From Chitinophaga nivalis (GTDB lineage: Bacteria > Bacteroidota > Bacteroidia > Chitinophagales > Chitinophagaceae): a stretch of DNA of 64,000 nt. The stretch lies in contig NZ_JAPDNR010000001.1 of assembly GCF_025989125.1 (NCBI RefSeq), positions 2,958,301-3,022,300 of the forward strand. The letters are read 5' to 3'. The notes under the pieces are model-generated. The model saw only the letters and a list, made by a program, of their open reading frames with translations, did no database searches and had not been told where the DNA came from. This document shows, piece after piece, positions 16,036-24,016 of the stretch (position 1 is the first letter of the stretch; each line of letters starts with the position of its first letter). Both the position numbers and the translations under genes were made by a program.

Positions 16036-17281
16036 CATCCTGCTGATACTGTTGGGCGGTATAACCGGCCTGGCAGCCTGCAAAGCCGGCAGTAATAAAC
16101 ATACCCCTGCATCGGAGCCGGCAGGTAAAGGTGCCGATACCGTCGTGCGGGGCGCCCATAAAGAGCAGCTACCGGATAGCAGTATTACCCGGTTGACACA
16201 GCCGGTGAATGCCCGGGTCATCGCAAGGATGCCGGTTATTTCACCGGAAGGAGGCAGCCGTATTTTTTCTTCGGTAGTAAACGGGGTCATTACCTACGAT
16301 ACCCGCAACCAGACCAGTATTGCCAGCCGGGTAGGCGGGCGTATTGAAAGGTTGCTGATCAAGTATAATTATCAGCCGGTACGCAAGGGCCAGCTGATTA
16401 TGGAAATCTATTCGCCCGACCTGGCGGCGGCACAACGGGAACTCCTATACGTAGCTGCCAATGGCAATCAATCCGATATGCTGGCACGTGCCCGGCAACG
16501 CTTGTCGTTACTGGGAATGTCGGGCAGTGGTATCGACCAGGTATTGAAAACCCGACAGATTGTATACCGCATACCGGTATATAGTAACAGTGACGGCTAT
16601 ATCCTGGAGAAGAGTGCCGCTGCTTCACCTGTGGCGAGTCCTGCGGCTGCTCCGGCTGCTGCTGGCGGCGGAGATGGCATGTCGGGTATGAGTGGTGGCA
16701 GTGCACCGGCCGCTGCATCGGGTAGTGCTGCAGCGGCACCGGCAACTACGCCTGTACTGTTGCGCGAAGGGCAATATGTGAGCGCGGGGCAATCATTGTT
16801 TACCGTGTATGGCGCTACCAACCTGGTTGCAGAATTTGCTTTTCCGTCGCAACTGGCGGCGCATATCCGGCGCGGACAAAAACTCCTCTTTTATCCGGCA
16901 ACAGACAATAGTCAGATGCAGGCCGGGAATATTGGTTTGATTGAACCGGTTTTCCGCAACGGACAAAACTTTATGCTGGGCAGGGTATACCTGGGACAGC
17001 ACACCTTACGGCCCGGTACCCTGATCAATGCCAGCGTACCGGTAGTGTATACTACCGGCTGGTGGCTGCCTAAAAAAGCCGTGTGGCGCTTAGGCAACAA
17101 AACCATTGTATTTAAACAGGAACAGGATGTATTTATTCCGGTGGAAGTAACGTCCGGCGTGGAAGCAGAGGACTGGATACAACTCACGGATACCGTTTCC
17201 GGCGACTGGAAAGTGGCGGCCAATGCGGCTTATCTGGTAGACAGTGAAAGCTTTATCAAAACAACTCATCAAGTGCAATAA
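16013..17281 (+). CDS. RND periplasmic adaptor (CusB-like) with Ala/Gly/Pro/Met-rich insert
   Basis: A 422-aa lipoprotein (lipobox LAAC, Cys23). The membrane-fusion core is visible: VGGRIERLLIKYNYQPVRKGQLIMEIYSPDL (first lipoyl half), a helical hairpin from ELLYVAANGNQ to LLGMSG, and the second lipoyl half GQYVSAGQSLFTVYGATNL. Between the halves, residues about 200-245, sits a low-complexity insert rich in Ala, Gly, Pro and Ser with GMSGMSGG, which could be a flexible Met-containing copper site. No heavy-metal-binding domain is present, unlike the next gene. It links the CusA pump to the TolC channel. Confidence 0.88.
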   Translation: MRNSYIVNILLILLGGITGLAACKAGSNKHTPASEPAGKGADTVVRGAHKEQLPDSSITRLTQPVNARVIARMPVISPEGGSRIFSSVVNGVITYDTRNQTSIASRVGGRIERLLIKYNYQPVRKGQLIMEIYSPDLAAAQRELLYVAANGNQSDMLARARQRLSLLGMSGSGIDQVLKTRQIVYRIPVYSNSDGYILEKSAAASPVASPAAAPAAAGGGDGMSGMSGGSAPAAASGSAAAAPATTPVLLREGQYVSAGQSLFTVYGATNLVAEFAFPSQLAAHIRRGQKLLFYPATDNSQMQAGNIGLIEPVFRNGQNFMLGRVYLGQHTLRPGTLINASVPVVYTTGWWLPKKAVWRLGNKTIVFKQEQDVFIPVEVTSGVEAEDWIQLTDTVSGDWKVAANAAYLVDSESFIKTTHQVQ

Positions 17282-17289
17282 TCAGCGAT

Positions 17290-18519
17290 ATGGAAAGAAA
17301 ACAATTTATCAAAGCTGCAGGGTGGATGGCATTGGTGCCGGCATTGTTACTGGCTGCCTGCCAGGATACAGATAAAAAACCGGCAACGGAAGTCGCACCG
17401 GCAGCTACTTTCACCTGTCCTATGCACCCACAGATCGTACAGCATAAACCGGGTACCTGCCCTATCTGCGGCATGGACCTGGTGCCTTTCGATAAGAATA
17501 ATAAAGAGCTGGCACTCACTTTAGGAGAAAGTCAGCTGGCACTGGCGAATATTACTACTACGACTATCGGGGCAGGGGTGCTCTCCAATTTTAAACAACT
17601 GAATGGACGCCTGGCTGTTGATCCGGCCAATACAGCGGTTATTTCCAGCCGGGTGGCCGGCCGTATGGAAGTGATGTATATCAAAGAAACAGGTGTAAAA
17701 GTCAGCAAAGGCCAACCATTATATAAAATTTATTCGGAGCAGCTGGCAGCACTGCAGCAGGAGTACCTGCTGGCGGCGGCACAGGTGAAACAGTTTCCGG
17801 AGGATGCCCGCTTTAAACAAATTGCGGCGGCGGCCCGTCAGAAGCTGGCCCTGTATGATCAATCACCTGCACAGATAGATCAGCTGTTGCAGTCACAAAA
17901 AGTGAATCCTTATGTGACCTATCCGGCAACAGTGAGTGGTGTGGTATCGGAGCTGTCTGCCGCAGAAGGGCAATATGTGGCAGAAGGTGGCGCTGTGATG
18001 CGGCTGGAAGGCTACCAGCAATTATGGGTGGAAGCAGATGTGTATCCGGCGGAAGCCGCAGCCGTACATACCGGACAAGTGGTGAAGGTAGTGGTGGCCG
18101 GATGGGAAAATGAACCGCAGCAGATGACCATACAGTTTATTAACCCGGCTTTGCAAAGCGGCAGTCAGCTGATGCAGTTGCGGGGAACCGTTGCGAATGC
18201 GGACAGCCGCTGGCAGCCAGGTATGCAGGCAAATATACTGTTACCGCTGAAAAGCAGCGGGGAAGCACTGAGCCTGCCGGTAGATGCCGTGATCCGGGAT
18301 GGCAAAGGCACGCATGTGTGGGTGGAAAAATCCAAGGGTAAGTTTGAGCCCCGTAAGGTGACCACCGGTATGGAAAACGCGGATGCGGTAGAAATTACGT
18401 CCGGACTGGAAGCCGGGGATAAAGTAGTGATTACCGGCGCCTATTTGTTGTACAGTGAGTATATCCTGAAGAAAGGTGTTAATCCGATGGCAGCAACAGG
18501 TGGTCATCAACACGGATAA
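17290..18519 (+). CDS. RND periplasmic adaptor (CusB-like) with N-terminal heavy-metal-binding domain
   Basis: A 409-aa lipoprotein (LLLAAC, Cys24). Right after the anchor comes the short heavy-metal-binding domain with CPMHP at 43-47 and CPICGM at 57-62. The adaptor core follows: SSRVAGRMEVMYIKETGVKVSKGQPLYKIYSEQL, hairpin helices, AAEGQYVAEGGAVMRLEGYQQLWVEADV, beta-barrel and membrane-proximal domain ending near ITGAYLLYSEY. It ends with a His-rich tail (GGHQHG). It starts 8 bp after the first adaptor, so the operon makes two different adaptors for one pump. The CPMHP domain is common in copper and silver efflux adaptors of Bacteroidota. Confidence 0.9.
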   Translation: MERKQFIKAAGWMALVPALLLAACQDTDKKPATEVAPAATFTCPMHPQIVQHKPGTCPICGMDLVPFDKNNKELALTLGESQLALANITTTTIGAGVLSNFKQLNGRLAVDPANTAVISSRVAGRMEVMYIKETGVKVSKGQPLYKIYSEQLAALQQEYLLAAAQVKQFPEDARFKQIAAAARQKLALYDQSPAQIDQLLQSQKVNPYVTYPATVSGVVSELSAAEGQYVAEGGAVMRLEGYQQLWVEADVYPAEAAAVHTGQVVKVVVAGWENEPQQMTIQFINPALQSGSQLMQLRGTVANADSRWQPGMQANILLPLKSSGEALSLPVDAVIRDGKGTHVWVEKSKGKFEPRKVTTGMENADAVEITSGLEAGDKVVITGAYLLYSEYILKKGVNPMAATGGHQHG

Positions 18520-18542
18520 GTAAACAATTTGCAGGCAAAAAA

Positions 18543-19115
18543 ATGATAACAATGATAAAAAAATGGATGACGGGAATAGGGTTACTGCTGGTTACCTTTT
18601 TCTGGATGGCATGTGGTAACGGTAACGATAGTACGAATAATAAGGCAACGACCGACAGCGCTGCAGCTGCCCCACAGCAAGATACGGTGTCAGTTACACC
18701 GGTAGCAGGGGTGGTGTTGAAAGAAGATGCACTGAATGCCATTTATATACATTATATGCGGCTGACAGATGCCCTGACAGCTGGTGAAGTAGCCGCAGCC
18801 AGAATTGCCGGCAGTGCCATCGAAGCCGGTGCTGCCAATATACCCGGTGGCGCCGGGCTGGCCCGTACAGCCGCCGGTATTATGGCGGCAGGGGATATTG
18901 AAACACAACGAACCGCTTTTGCTGCATTGAGTGAAGATTTTATTGCGCTGGTGAAAAAGTCGGGTTTGCAACGGGGCACCCTCTATGTGGATTTTTGCCC
19001 GATGGCGATGAATGATAAAGGCGCTTACTGGCTGAGTGCCAATAAAGTCATCAGCAATCCTTATTTCGGAGCGGAGATGCTGACCTGTGGAGAAGTGAAA
19101 ACAACGATTCAGTAA
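18543..19115 (+). CDS. DUF3347-domain lipoprotein, copy 1
   Basis: A 190-aa protein with an N-terminal membrane segment ending at a lipobox-like site (WMAC), a Thr/Ala-rich linker, then the DUF3347 domain. The domain is a helical body (IYIHYMRLTDALTAGEVAAARIAGSAIEAGA) closed by the family signature LYVDFCPMAMNDKGAYWLS, NPYFGAEMLTCGEV. The FCPM, Met and Cys residues of the signature are likely copper ligands. The domain is sometimes fused to CusB proteins. The start could be 18543 or the ATG at 18552. It is the first of two such genes at the end of the cus operon. Confidence 0.85.
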   Translation: MITMIKKWMTGIGLLLVTFFWMACGNGNDSTNNKATTDSAAAAPQQDTVSVTPVAGVVLKEDALNAIYIHYMRLTDALTAGEVAAARIAGSAIEAGAANIPGGAGLARTAAGIMAAGDIETQRTAFAALSEDFIALVKKSGLQRGTLYVDFCPMAMNDKGAYWLSANKVISNPYFGAEMLTCGEVKTTIQ

Positions 19116-19176
19116 GTGAATGGTCTGTAAAAGACGATTGTTACGATTGCATTTTTATCTGTCAAAAAAATACAAA

Positions 19177-19800
19177 ATGAGAACTATTATCACAGGTGTT
19201 ATCACCCTCGCCACTTTCACTTTTGTTGCCTGCAACAGCAACAACAACGCTACCAGCCATGCCGGGCATGGGCATGATTCAACAGCGGCGGCAGCGCCAG
19301 CTGAAACACCTGCCGAAACGGTGAACACGGTAGCCCCGCAATTTACCAACCTGGATGCCAAGGTGGCCGCTTCCTGGAAAACAGTCGTGGATAGCTATCT
19401 GCAACTTAAAAACGGTCTGGCAGCAGATGACGATGCTGCTGCTGCAAAGGCAGGGAAAGAAATGGCTGCGGCACTGGCAAAACTGGATAAACAATTGCTG
19501 ACACCGGAGCAGGCAAAAGTATATCAGGAAAATGAAGAAGACCTGTTGGAACATGCTTCACATATCGGACAAAATGCCGGTAACATTGCACATCAACGGG
19601 AACATTTTGAAACCATGAGTGAAGAGGTATATGTGCTGGTAAAAGCCTTTGGTGGCGGCCAGCCTTTGTACCAGGACTTCTGCCCGATGTATAATGATAA
19701 TAAAGGCGCTTACTGGCTGAGTGAAGCAAAGGACGTGAAAAATCCTTACCAGGGTAGTAAAATGTCTGGCTGCGGTATCGTGAAAGAGATGATCAGATAA
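19177..19800 (+). CDS. DUF3347-domain lipoprotein, copy 2
   Basis: A 207-aa protein. The ATG at 19177 is chosen because it gives a clean lipoprotein signal (MRTIITGVITLATFTFVAC); a longer reading from 19120 lacks any signal at its start. The linker contains HAGHGHDS, a His-rich metal-binding-like stretch missing in copy 1. The DUF3347 body is followed by LYQDFCPMYNDNKGAYWLS and NPYQGSKMSGCGIV. It is clearly related to copy 1 but only in the domain, so this is an older duplication. A terminator follows at 19826, ending the copper efflux operon. Confidence 0.85.
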   Translation: MRTIITGVITLATFTFVACNSNNNATSHAGHGHDSTAAAAPAETPAETVNTVAPQFTNLDAKVAASWKTVVDSYLQLKNGLAADDDAAAAKAGKEMAAALAKLDKQLLTPEQAKVYQENEEDLLEHASHIGQNAGNIAHQREHFETMSEEVYVLVKAFGGGQPLYQDFCPMYNDNKGAYWLSEAKDVKNPYQGSKMSGCGIVKEMIR

Positions 19801-19825
19801 GAAGCATAGATGTATTTGTCTGGCG

Positions 19826-19854
19826 CCGGCCCGGTATCTTCACCGGGCCGGTTT
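19826..19854 (+). terminator. Terminator of the cus operon
   Basis: A 10-bp perfect stem CCGGCCCGGT (19826-19835) / ACCGGGCCGG (19842-19851) with loop ATCTTC, followed by TTTG. The T-tract is short but the stem is very stable. Confidence 0.75.
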
Positions 19855-19878
19855 GTATGCCTATAAAACACAGTGGTT

Positions 19879-20319
19879 ATGCGGACCTTAAAAATTGCCT
19901 TGTCAGTTGCGGGCATACTTTTTTTGTTGATACAGCTGATCCGGCCGGAAAAAAATCAACAGGAACCTACGCCTGATCGGTTGGATAGCATACCACCGGC
20001 GGTAGCCACATTATTGAAAAATGCCTGTTATGACTGTCATAGCAACCAGACGGTATATCCCTGGTATGCGCACATTCAGCCGGCAGGATGGTTCCTGGCA
20101 CATCATATCCGGGACGGAAAAGCAGCACTCAACTTTGATACTTTCCGGCAATACACCATGAAGAAACAACGGAGTAAACTGAAAAGTATGAAGACGCAGC
20201 TTACCACCGGGCAGATGCCGTTGTCATCCTACACCTGGCTGCATCCGGCGGCCACCCTTACAACGGCGCAGCGTAGCCGGATGATCCACTGGATCGATAG
20301 CCTGCTGGCCGTAAAATAA
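19879..20319 (+). CDS. Haem-binding-domain (haem_bd) membrane-anchored protein
   Basis: A 146-aa protein. One N-terminal membrane helix (about residues 5-20) is followed by a c-type haem motif CYDCH in the context KNACYDCHSNQTVYPWYAHIQPAGWFLAHHI, typical of the small haem_bd family. The C-terminal helices end with RSRMIHWIDSLL. Haem would be attached in the periplasm. A GTG two codons upstream (19873) is an alternative start. It lies behind the cus terminator, so it is probably a separate transcript. Its role in copper or electron transfer is unknown. Confidence 0.82.
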   Translation: MRTLKIALSVAGILFLLIQLIRPEKNQQEPTPDRLDSIPPAVATLLKNACYDCHSNQTVYPWYAHIQPAGWFLAHHIRDGKAALNFDTFRQYTMKKQRSKLKSMKTQLTTGQMPLSSYTWLHPAATLTTAQRSRMIHWIDSLLAVK

Positions 20320-20402
20320 CGATCAACCTAATCTCCAATTGCATTCTACCTATCTTTACCGGAAGATGCAGACGACCTGCCTCAATGGCAATAATTTTTA
20401 TC

Positions 20403-21152
20403 ATGGCTAAGAGCAAACATTATTATATCCGTCAATCACACCGTTATCTGGGCCTGCTGCTGGGCATCCAGTTTCTGCTGTGGACCATTGGCGGCCTGTA
20501 TTTCAGCTGGAGCAATATGGATGAAATACATGGTGATTTTCAAAAACGGCCGGCAGCACCCTTACCGGTATCTGCTGCACTTGTTTCTCCTTCGGTACCG
20601 CTGACGCATATACGGGAACAGGGTACTGCAGATACCATCATGGCCATACAACTGATCCGGATACTGGATAAACCCTATTATCAGATCAAGGGAAAAGGGA
20701 AATCCTACCTGGCAGATGCGATTACCGGTAACCTCCGGCCTGCACTTACACAAACGGAGGCGGTGGAGGTGGCCACACAACATTTTAACGGTGCACCGGC
20801 GATTACGGCTGTGGAATACCTGACCAGCACCAACGGGCATCATGAATACCGCGAAGGCGCTTTGCCTGCCTATGCGGTTACCTTCGGGCATCGTTCCGGT
20901 ACGACGGTATATGTATCGGCAGCGTTGGGAACCGTGCAGAAATTCCGGAATAATAAATGGCGGATGTTCGATTTCCTGTGGATGTTGCACACCATGGACT
21001 ACCAGGGGAGAGATAACTTTGGCAATCTCTTGTTGCGGTTATTTTCCATTTTTGGACTGGTAACTGTGGTGTCCGGATTCATATTGTATGGGATGAGCTC
21101 CCGGTTATTTAAAAAACGAAAACCGCTCAAACGACCGGTTACTGCTTCATAG
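20403..21152 (+). CDS. PepSY-domain membrane protein
   Basis: A 249-aa protein. The ATG at 20403 (MAKSKHYYIRQSHRYLGLLLG) is the natural family start; another ATG six codons earlier would add only a few hydrophobic residues. TM1 is at about 15-33, a periplasmic PepSY-like region with ADAITGNLRPALTQTEAVEVATQHF lies in the middle, and a second membrane helix (LLLRLFSIFGLVTVVSGFILYG) ends the protein. Its His residues (SHRYLGL, DFLWMLHTMDY) resemble those of PepSY-TM proteins thought to carry haem and reduce iron-siderophore complexes. A strong terminator follows. Confidence 0.8.
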   Translation: MAKSKHYYIRQSHRYLGLLLGIQFLLWTIGGLYFSWSNMDEIHGDFQKRPAAPLPVSAALVSPSVPLTHIREQGTADTIMAIQLIRILDKPYYQIKGKGKSYLADAITGNLRPALTQTEAVEVATQHFNGAPAITAVEYLTSTNGHHEYREGALPAYAVTFGHRSGTTVYVSAALGTVQKFRNNKWRMFDFLWMLHTMDYQGRDNFGNLLLRLFSIFGLVTVVSGFILYGMSSRLFKKRKPLKRPVTAS

Positions 21153-21177
21153 CAGCGTTCAGCGGGATATAGGATAT

Positions 21178-21232
21178 AAAGGATTATTTTTTGTGCGTAA
21201 TAATATACCCGCACAAAAAATAATCCTTTTTG
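21178..21232 (+). terminator. Very strong bidirectional terminator
   Basis: A perfect 20-bp inverted repeat (21178-21197 with 21210-21229) around the loop TAATAATATACC. The right arm runs into TTTTT on the plus strand, and the left arm begins AAAGG. It closes the PepSY transcript. Confidence 0.88.
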
Positions 21233-21501
21233 CGTAGGGGAACTTCAAGAAATTCCCATATTCGAAAACCATTGATGGGAGAACCTCCGATATTTGTATC
21301 CTGAAAACAGCGTAGGGTTTGTGTGGAAAGTAGTATTGCCAAAGGTACTGGCAATGCCTGTATGATGTCTGATACGTAGCAGACAAGGTATCGTATAGCA
21401 GAGGTGCCGCAGCCATATCGGGTCTGTTTTGTTTCACTGTGACAGAAAGAATTTCCTTATTTGATCAATCTAAAAATAATCACTTAACAACTACAACGCA
21501 T

Positions 21502-21534
21502 AAAAAAGGCCGCGCAGTTCGCACCTGCACGGCC
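21502..21534 (-). terminator. Minus-strand intrinsic terminator in front of a TonB receptor
   Basis: On the minus strand the sequence reads GGCCGTGCAG, a 7-base loop, CTGCGCGGCC, then six T. The single imperfect pair is a G-U wobble in minus-strand RNA but a C-A mismatch in plus-strand RNA, and the T-run exists only on the minus side. It would therefore end a minus-strand transcript, although no minus-strand gene lies to its right. Confidence 0.65.
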
Positions 21535-21580
21535 ACCCTCCTTGTGAAAGGGGCTTAAAACGTGGTAAACATTAAAAGCA

Positions 21581-23977
21581 ATGCAAAATAAAGGAATTTT
21601 GTTAATGGCATGCCTATGCCTGCTAGGTAATTTCGGAATCGCTCAATCAAAACCTGTCGCAGACTTTGAAGGAATTATAAAAGATGAAAAAGGCGCGGCT
21701 ATAGAAGCCGTTATATATATCCGGGAAAATGGAAAAGGTACCGTTGCTTCTTCCACTGGTGTCTTCAGTTATAAAGCCTTGCCTCCCGGACATTATACCC
21801 TCGAAATACGGGCTGTTGGTTATAAATCATTGATACAACAAATAGATCTCCCTCTTACCACTGCTACACCCCTTACTTTTCAGCTCCGGAAAAAAGAGAG
21901 CCAGTTGTCTGCCGTAACGGTATGGGGCAGAAGTGCCACCGAAGCGGTGAATAAACAATCCTATAATGTAGTGGCCATTGATGCCAAAAAACTATATAAC
22001 ACCACTCTGGATATCGGACAGGTAATGAACCGGGTATCCGGCGCCAGAGTACGGGAAACAGGCGGTGTAGGGTCTGACGTGAGTTTCTCCCTCAATGGGT
22101 TTACCGGTAAACAGGTGAAGTTTTTTGTGGATGGGATGCCAATGGATAATTTCGGCTCTTCTTTCCAGTTGAATAATATACCCGTAAATTTTGCAGAACG
22201 GGTGGAGATTTATAAAGGTGTAGTACCAGTATGGCTGGGTGGCGATGCACTGGGTGGTGCGGTGAATATCGTTACCAATACTACCCCGCGTACTTATCTG
22301 GATGTATCTTATTCCTATGGTTCTTTTAATACCCATAAATCGGCTATCAATGCGGGCTATACTGCCAACTCTGGTTTCACCCTGCAGCTGAATGCTTTCC
22401 AGAACTATTCCGATAATAATTATTGGGTAGATGTGGATGTAGCCAACCTGAAATCAGGTGTGAATACACCGATGCGGGTACGGCGCTTTCATGACCGGTA
22501 CCGCAATGAAACAGTAGTCGCCAACGTAGGTGTGGGGAATAAGAAATGGGCAGACCAGTTATTGTTTGGCATTACACTCGGTCAGAACAAAGCAGACATA
22601 CAAACCGGCAACCGGATGTATGAAGTGTTTGGTGGCAGAGAAAGAAAAGGCAATATCATTCAGCCATCTGTTAAATACACCAAAACCAACCTGTTTGTAA
22701 AAGGGCTGGACCTGCGTATCCACGGTAAATATAACCTAGGAGAAGAACGCGCAATAGATACCCTGTTCCGTCAGTATAACTGGCTGGGCGACTGGCAATA
22801 TAAAGATCGGAATAACCCGGATGCCATCGGCGGAGAGTTGAGCAGAATGGATTATACATACCGCAATAACAACGGTATCGGTAATGTAAACCTGTCGTAT
22901 AAAATCAACAACAAACACGCGGTTACCCTCAATGATGTGATCACTACCTTCAACCGCAAAGGACAAAATAAATTTGATCCGGATAACATTGCCAACAAAC
23001 AACCCAAGAAAACCCTGAAAAATATATTAGGCCTGGGCTATCGCCTGGATCTGAATGAGAGATGGAATACCAGCGTATTTATGAAACATTATTATCAGCT
23101 CAGTGAATCCTCCGACTATATGGATGGGGTGTATTACCATAGCAGGGGTACTGTTTCCAAATTCGGATACGGACTGGCTTCTACCTACTTCCTGTTACCT
23201 GCGCTGCAAGTAAAGGCTTCCTATGAAAAAGCCTACCGCTTACCGGATAATGATGAACTGTTTGGAGATGTGGTGAACCTGACGGGCAATCCTGATCTGA
23301 AACCGGAAAGTAGTGATAATATCAACATCGGTGTCAACTACAGCTTTGCCGTACATACCGATCACCATTTTTCTGTAGATGGTAACTTCATTTTCCGTAA
23401 TGCCAAAGACTATATCCGTAATCAGTTGCAGCCGGTGAGGTTTGATGGTTTTGCTGCCATGATGCCGGTGAATACCCGGGATGTAACCAACCGCGGCGTA
23501 GATGGTGAGATCCGTTATTCTTACCGGAATATCTTTACGGCAGGGGTGAATGCTACCTATCAGAATCTCCGTAATAATACCCGTATAGAACCCGGTAAAA
23601 CAGAAGAAAGCGATGTGTACAGAGATCGTATTCCCAACATGCCATATTTCTTCGGTAATGCGAATGCTTCTATCAGTTTCAAAAATGTAGGCTGGAAAAA
23701 TACCTTGCTGACAGTAGGTTACAACCTGTTGTATGTACGGGAGTTTTATTTAAGATGGCCAAGCAAGGGAGATAAGGATACCAAAAATATCATCCCCGAA
23801 CAGCTGGCGCATGACATGAGTATTGTATATGCACTGGCCAATGGTAAATACAATATTGCCGTGGAAGGCTCCAATCTGACCGACAGAACCCTGTATGATA
23901 ATTTCAGTCTGCAAAAACCAGGCCGCGCCTTCCATGTGAAATTCCGCTATTTCTTTATTAAAAATCAGGCGCACTAA
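21581..23977 (+). CDS. TonB-dependent receptor with N-terminal carboxypeptidase-like domain
   Basis: A 798-aa outer-membrane receptor. The signal peptide ends near residue 22 (NFGIAQ). A CarboxypepD_reg-like domain spans about 28-105 (FEGIIKDEKGAAIEAVIYI to FQLRKK). The plug spans about 115-235 (VNRVSGARVRETGG-like segment, then FVDGMPMDN and VEIYKGVVPVWLGGDALGGAVNI). The rest is the 22-strand barrel, ending at KFRYFF before a short tail. It imports a bulky ligand with TonB energy. It is followed after 39 bp by a DUF4374 lipoprotein, a pairing seen in iron/siderophore uptake loci of Bacteroidota. No SusD partner is present, so glycan uptake is unlikely. Confidence 0.9.
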   Translation: MQNKGILLMACLCLLGNFGIAQSKPVADFEGIIKDEKGAAIEAVIYIRENGKGTVASSTGVFSYKALPPGHYTLEIRAVGYKSLIQQIDLPLTTATPLTFQLRKKESQLSAVTVWGRSATEAVNKQSYNVVAIDAKKLYNTTLDIGQVMNRVSGARVRETGGVGSDVSFSLNGFTGKQVKFFVDGMPMDNFGSSFQLNNIPVNFAERVEIYKGVVPVWLGGDALGGAVNIVTNTTPRTYLDVSYSYGSFNTHKSAINAGYTANSGFTLQLNAFQNYSDNNYWVDVDVANLKSGVNTPMRVRRFHDRYRNETVVANVGVGNKKWADQLLFGITLGQNKADIQTGNRMYEVFGGRERKGNIIQPSVKYTKTNLFVKGLDLRIHGKYNLGEERAIDTLFRQYNWLGDWQYKDRNNPDAIGGELSRMDYTYRNNNGIGNVNLSYKINNKHAVTLNDVITTFNRKGQNKFDPDNIANKQPKKTLKNILGLGYRLDLNERWNTSVFMKHYYQLSESSDYMDGVYYHSRGTVSKFGYGLASTYFLLPALQVKASYEKAYRLPDNDELFGDVVNLTGNPDLKPESSDNINIGVNYSFAVHTDHHFSVDGNFIFRNAKDYIRNQLQPVRFDGFAAMMPVNTRDVTNRGVDGEIRYSYRNIFTAGVNATYQNLRNNTRIEPGKTEESDVYRDRIPNMPYFFGNANASISFKNVGWKNTLLTVGYNLLYVREFYLRWPSKGDKDTKNIIPEQLAHDMSIVYALANGKYNIAVEGSNLTDRTLYDNFSLQKPGRAFHVKFRYFFIKNQAH

Positions 23978-24016
23978 TTCCGTAATCAACTATTTAGCTA
24001 ACATAACAAAATCAAT

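Larger units (their letters stand above)
21153..21580. other. 428-bp gap before a TonB receptor: two hairpins, no gene
   Basis: No open frame with coding character is seen. The gap holds the terminator at 21178-21232, a plain AT-rich stretch, and a second hairpin at 21502-21534 that points to the minus strand. Confidence 0.7.

Noticed and set aside
21153..21580. Gap with two hairpins as a CRISPR or mobile-element remnant
   Set aside because: The two hairpins differ in sequence, there are no regular repeats or target duplications, and no transposase fragment is near.
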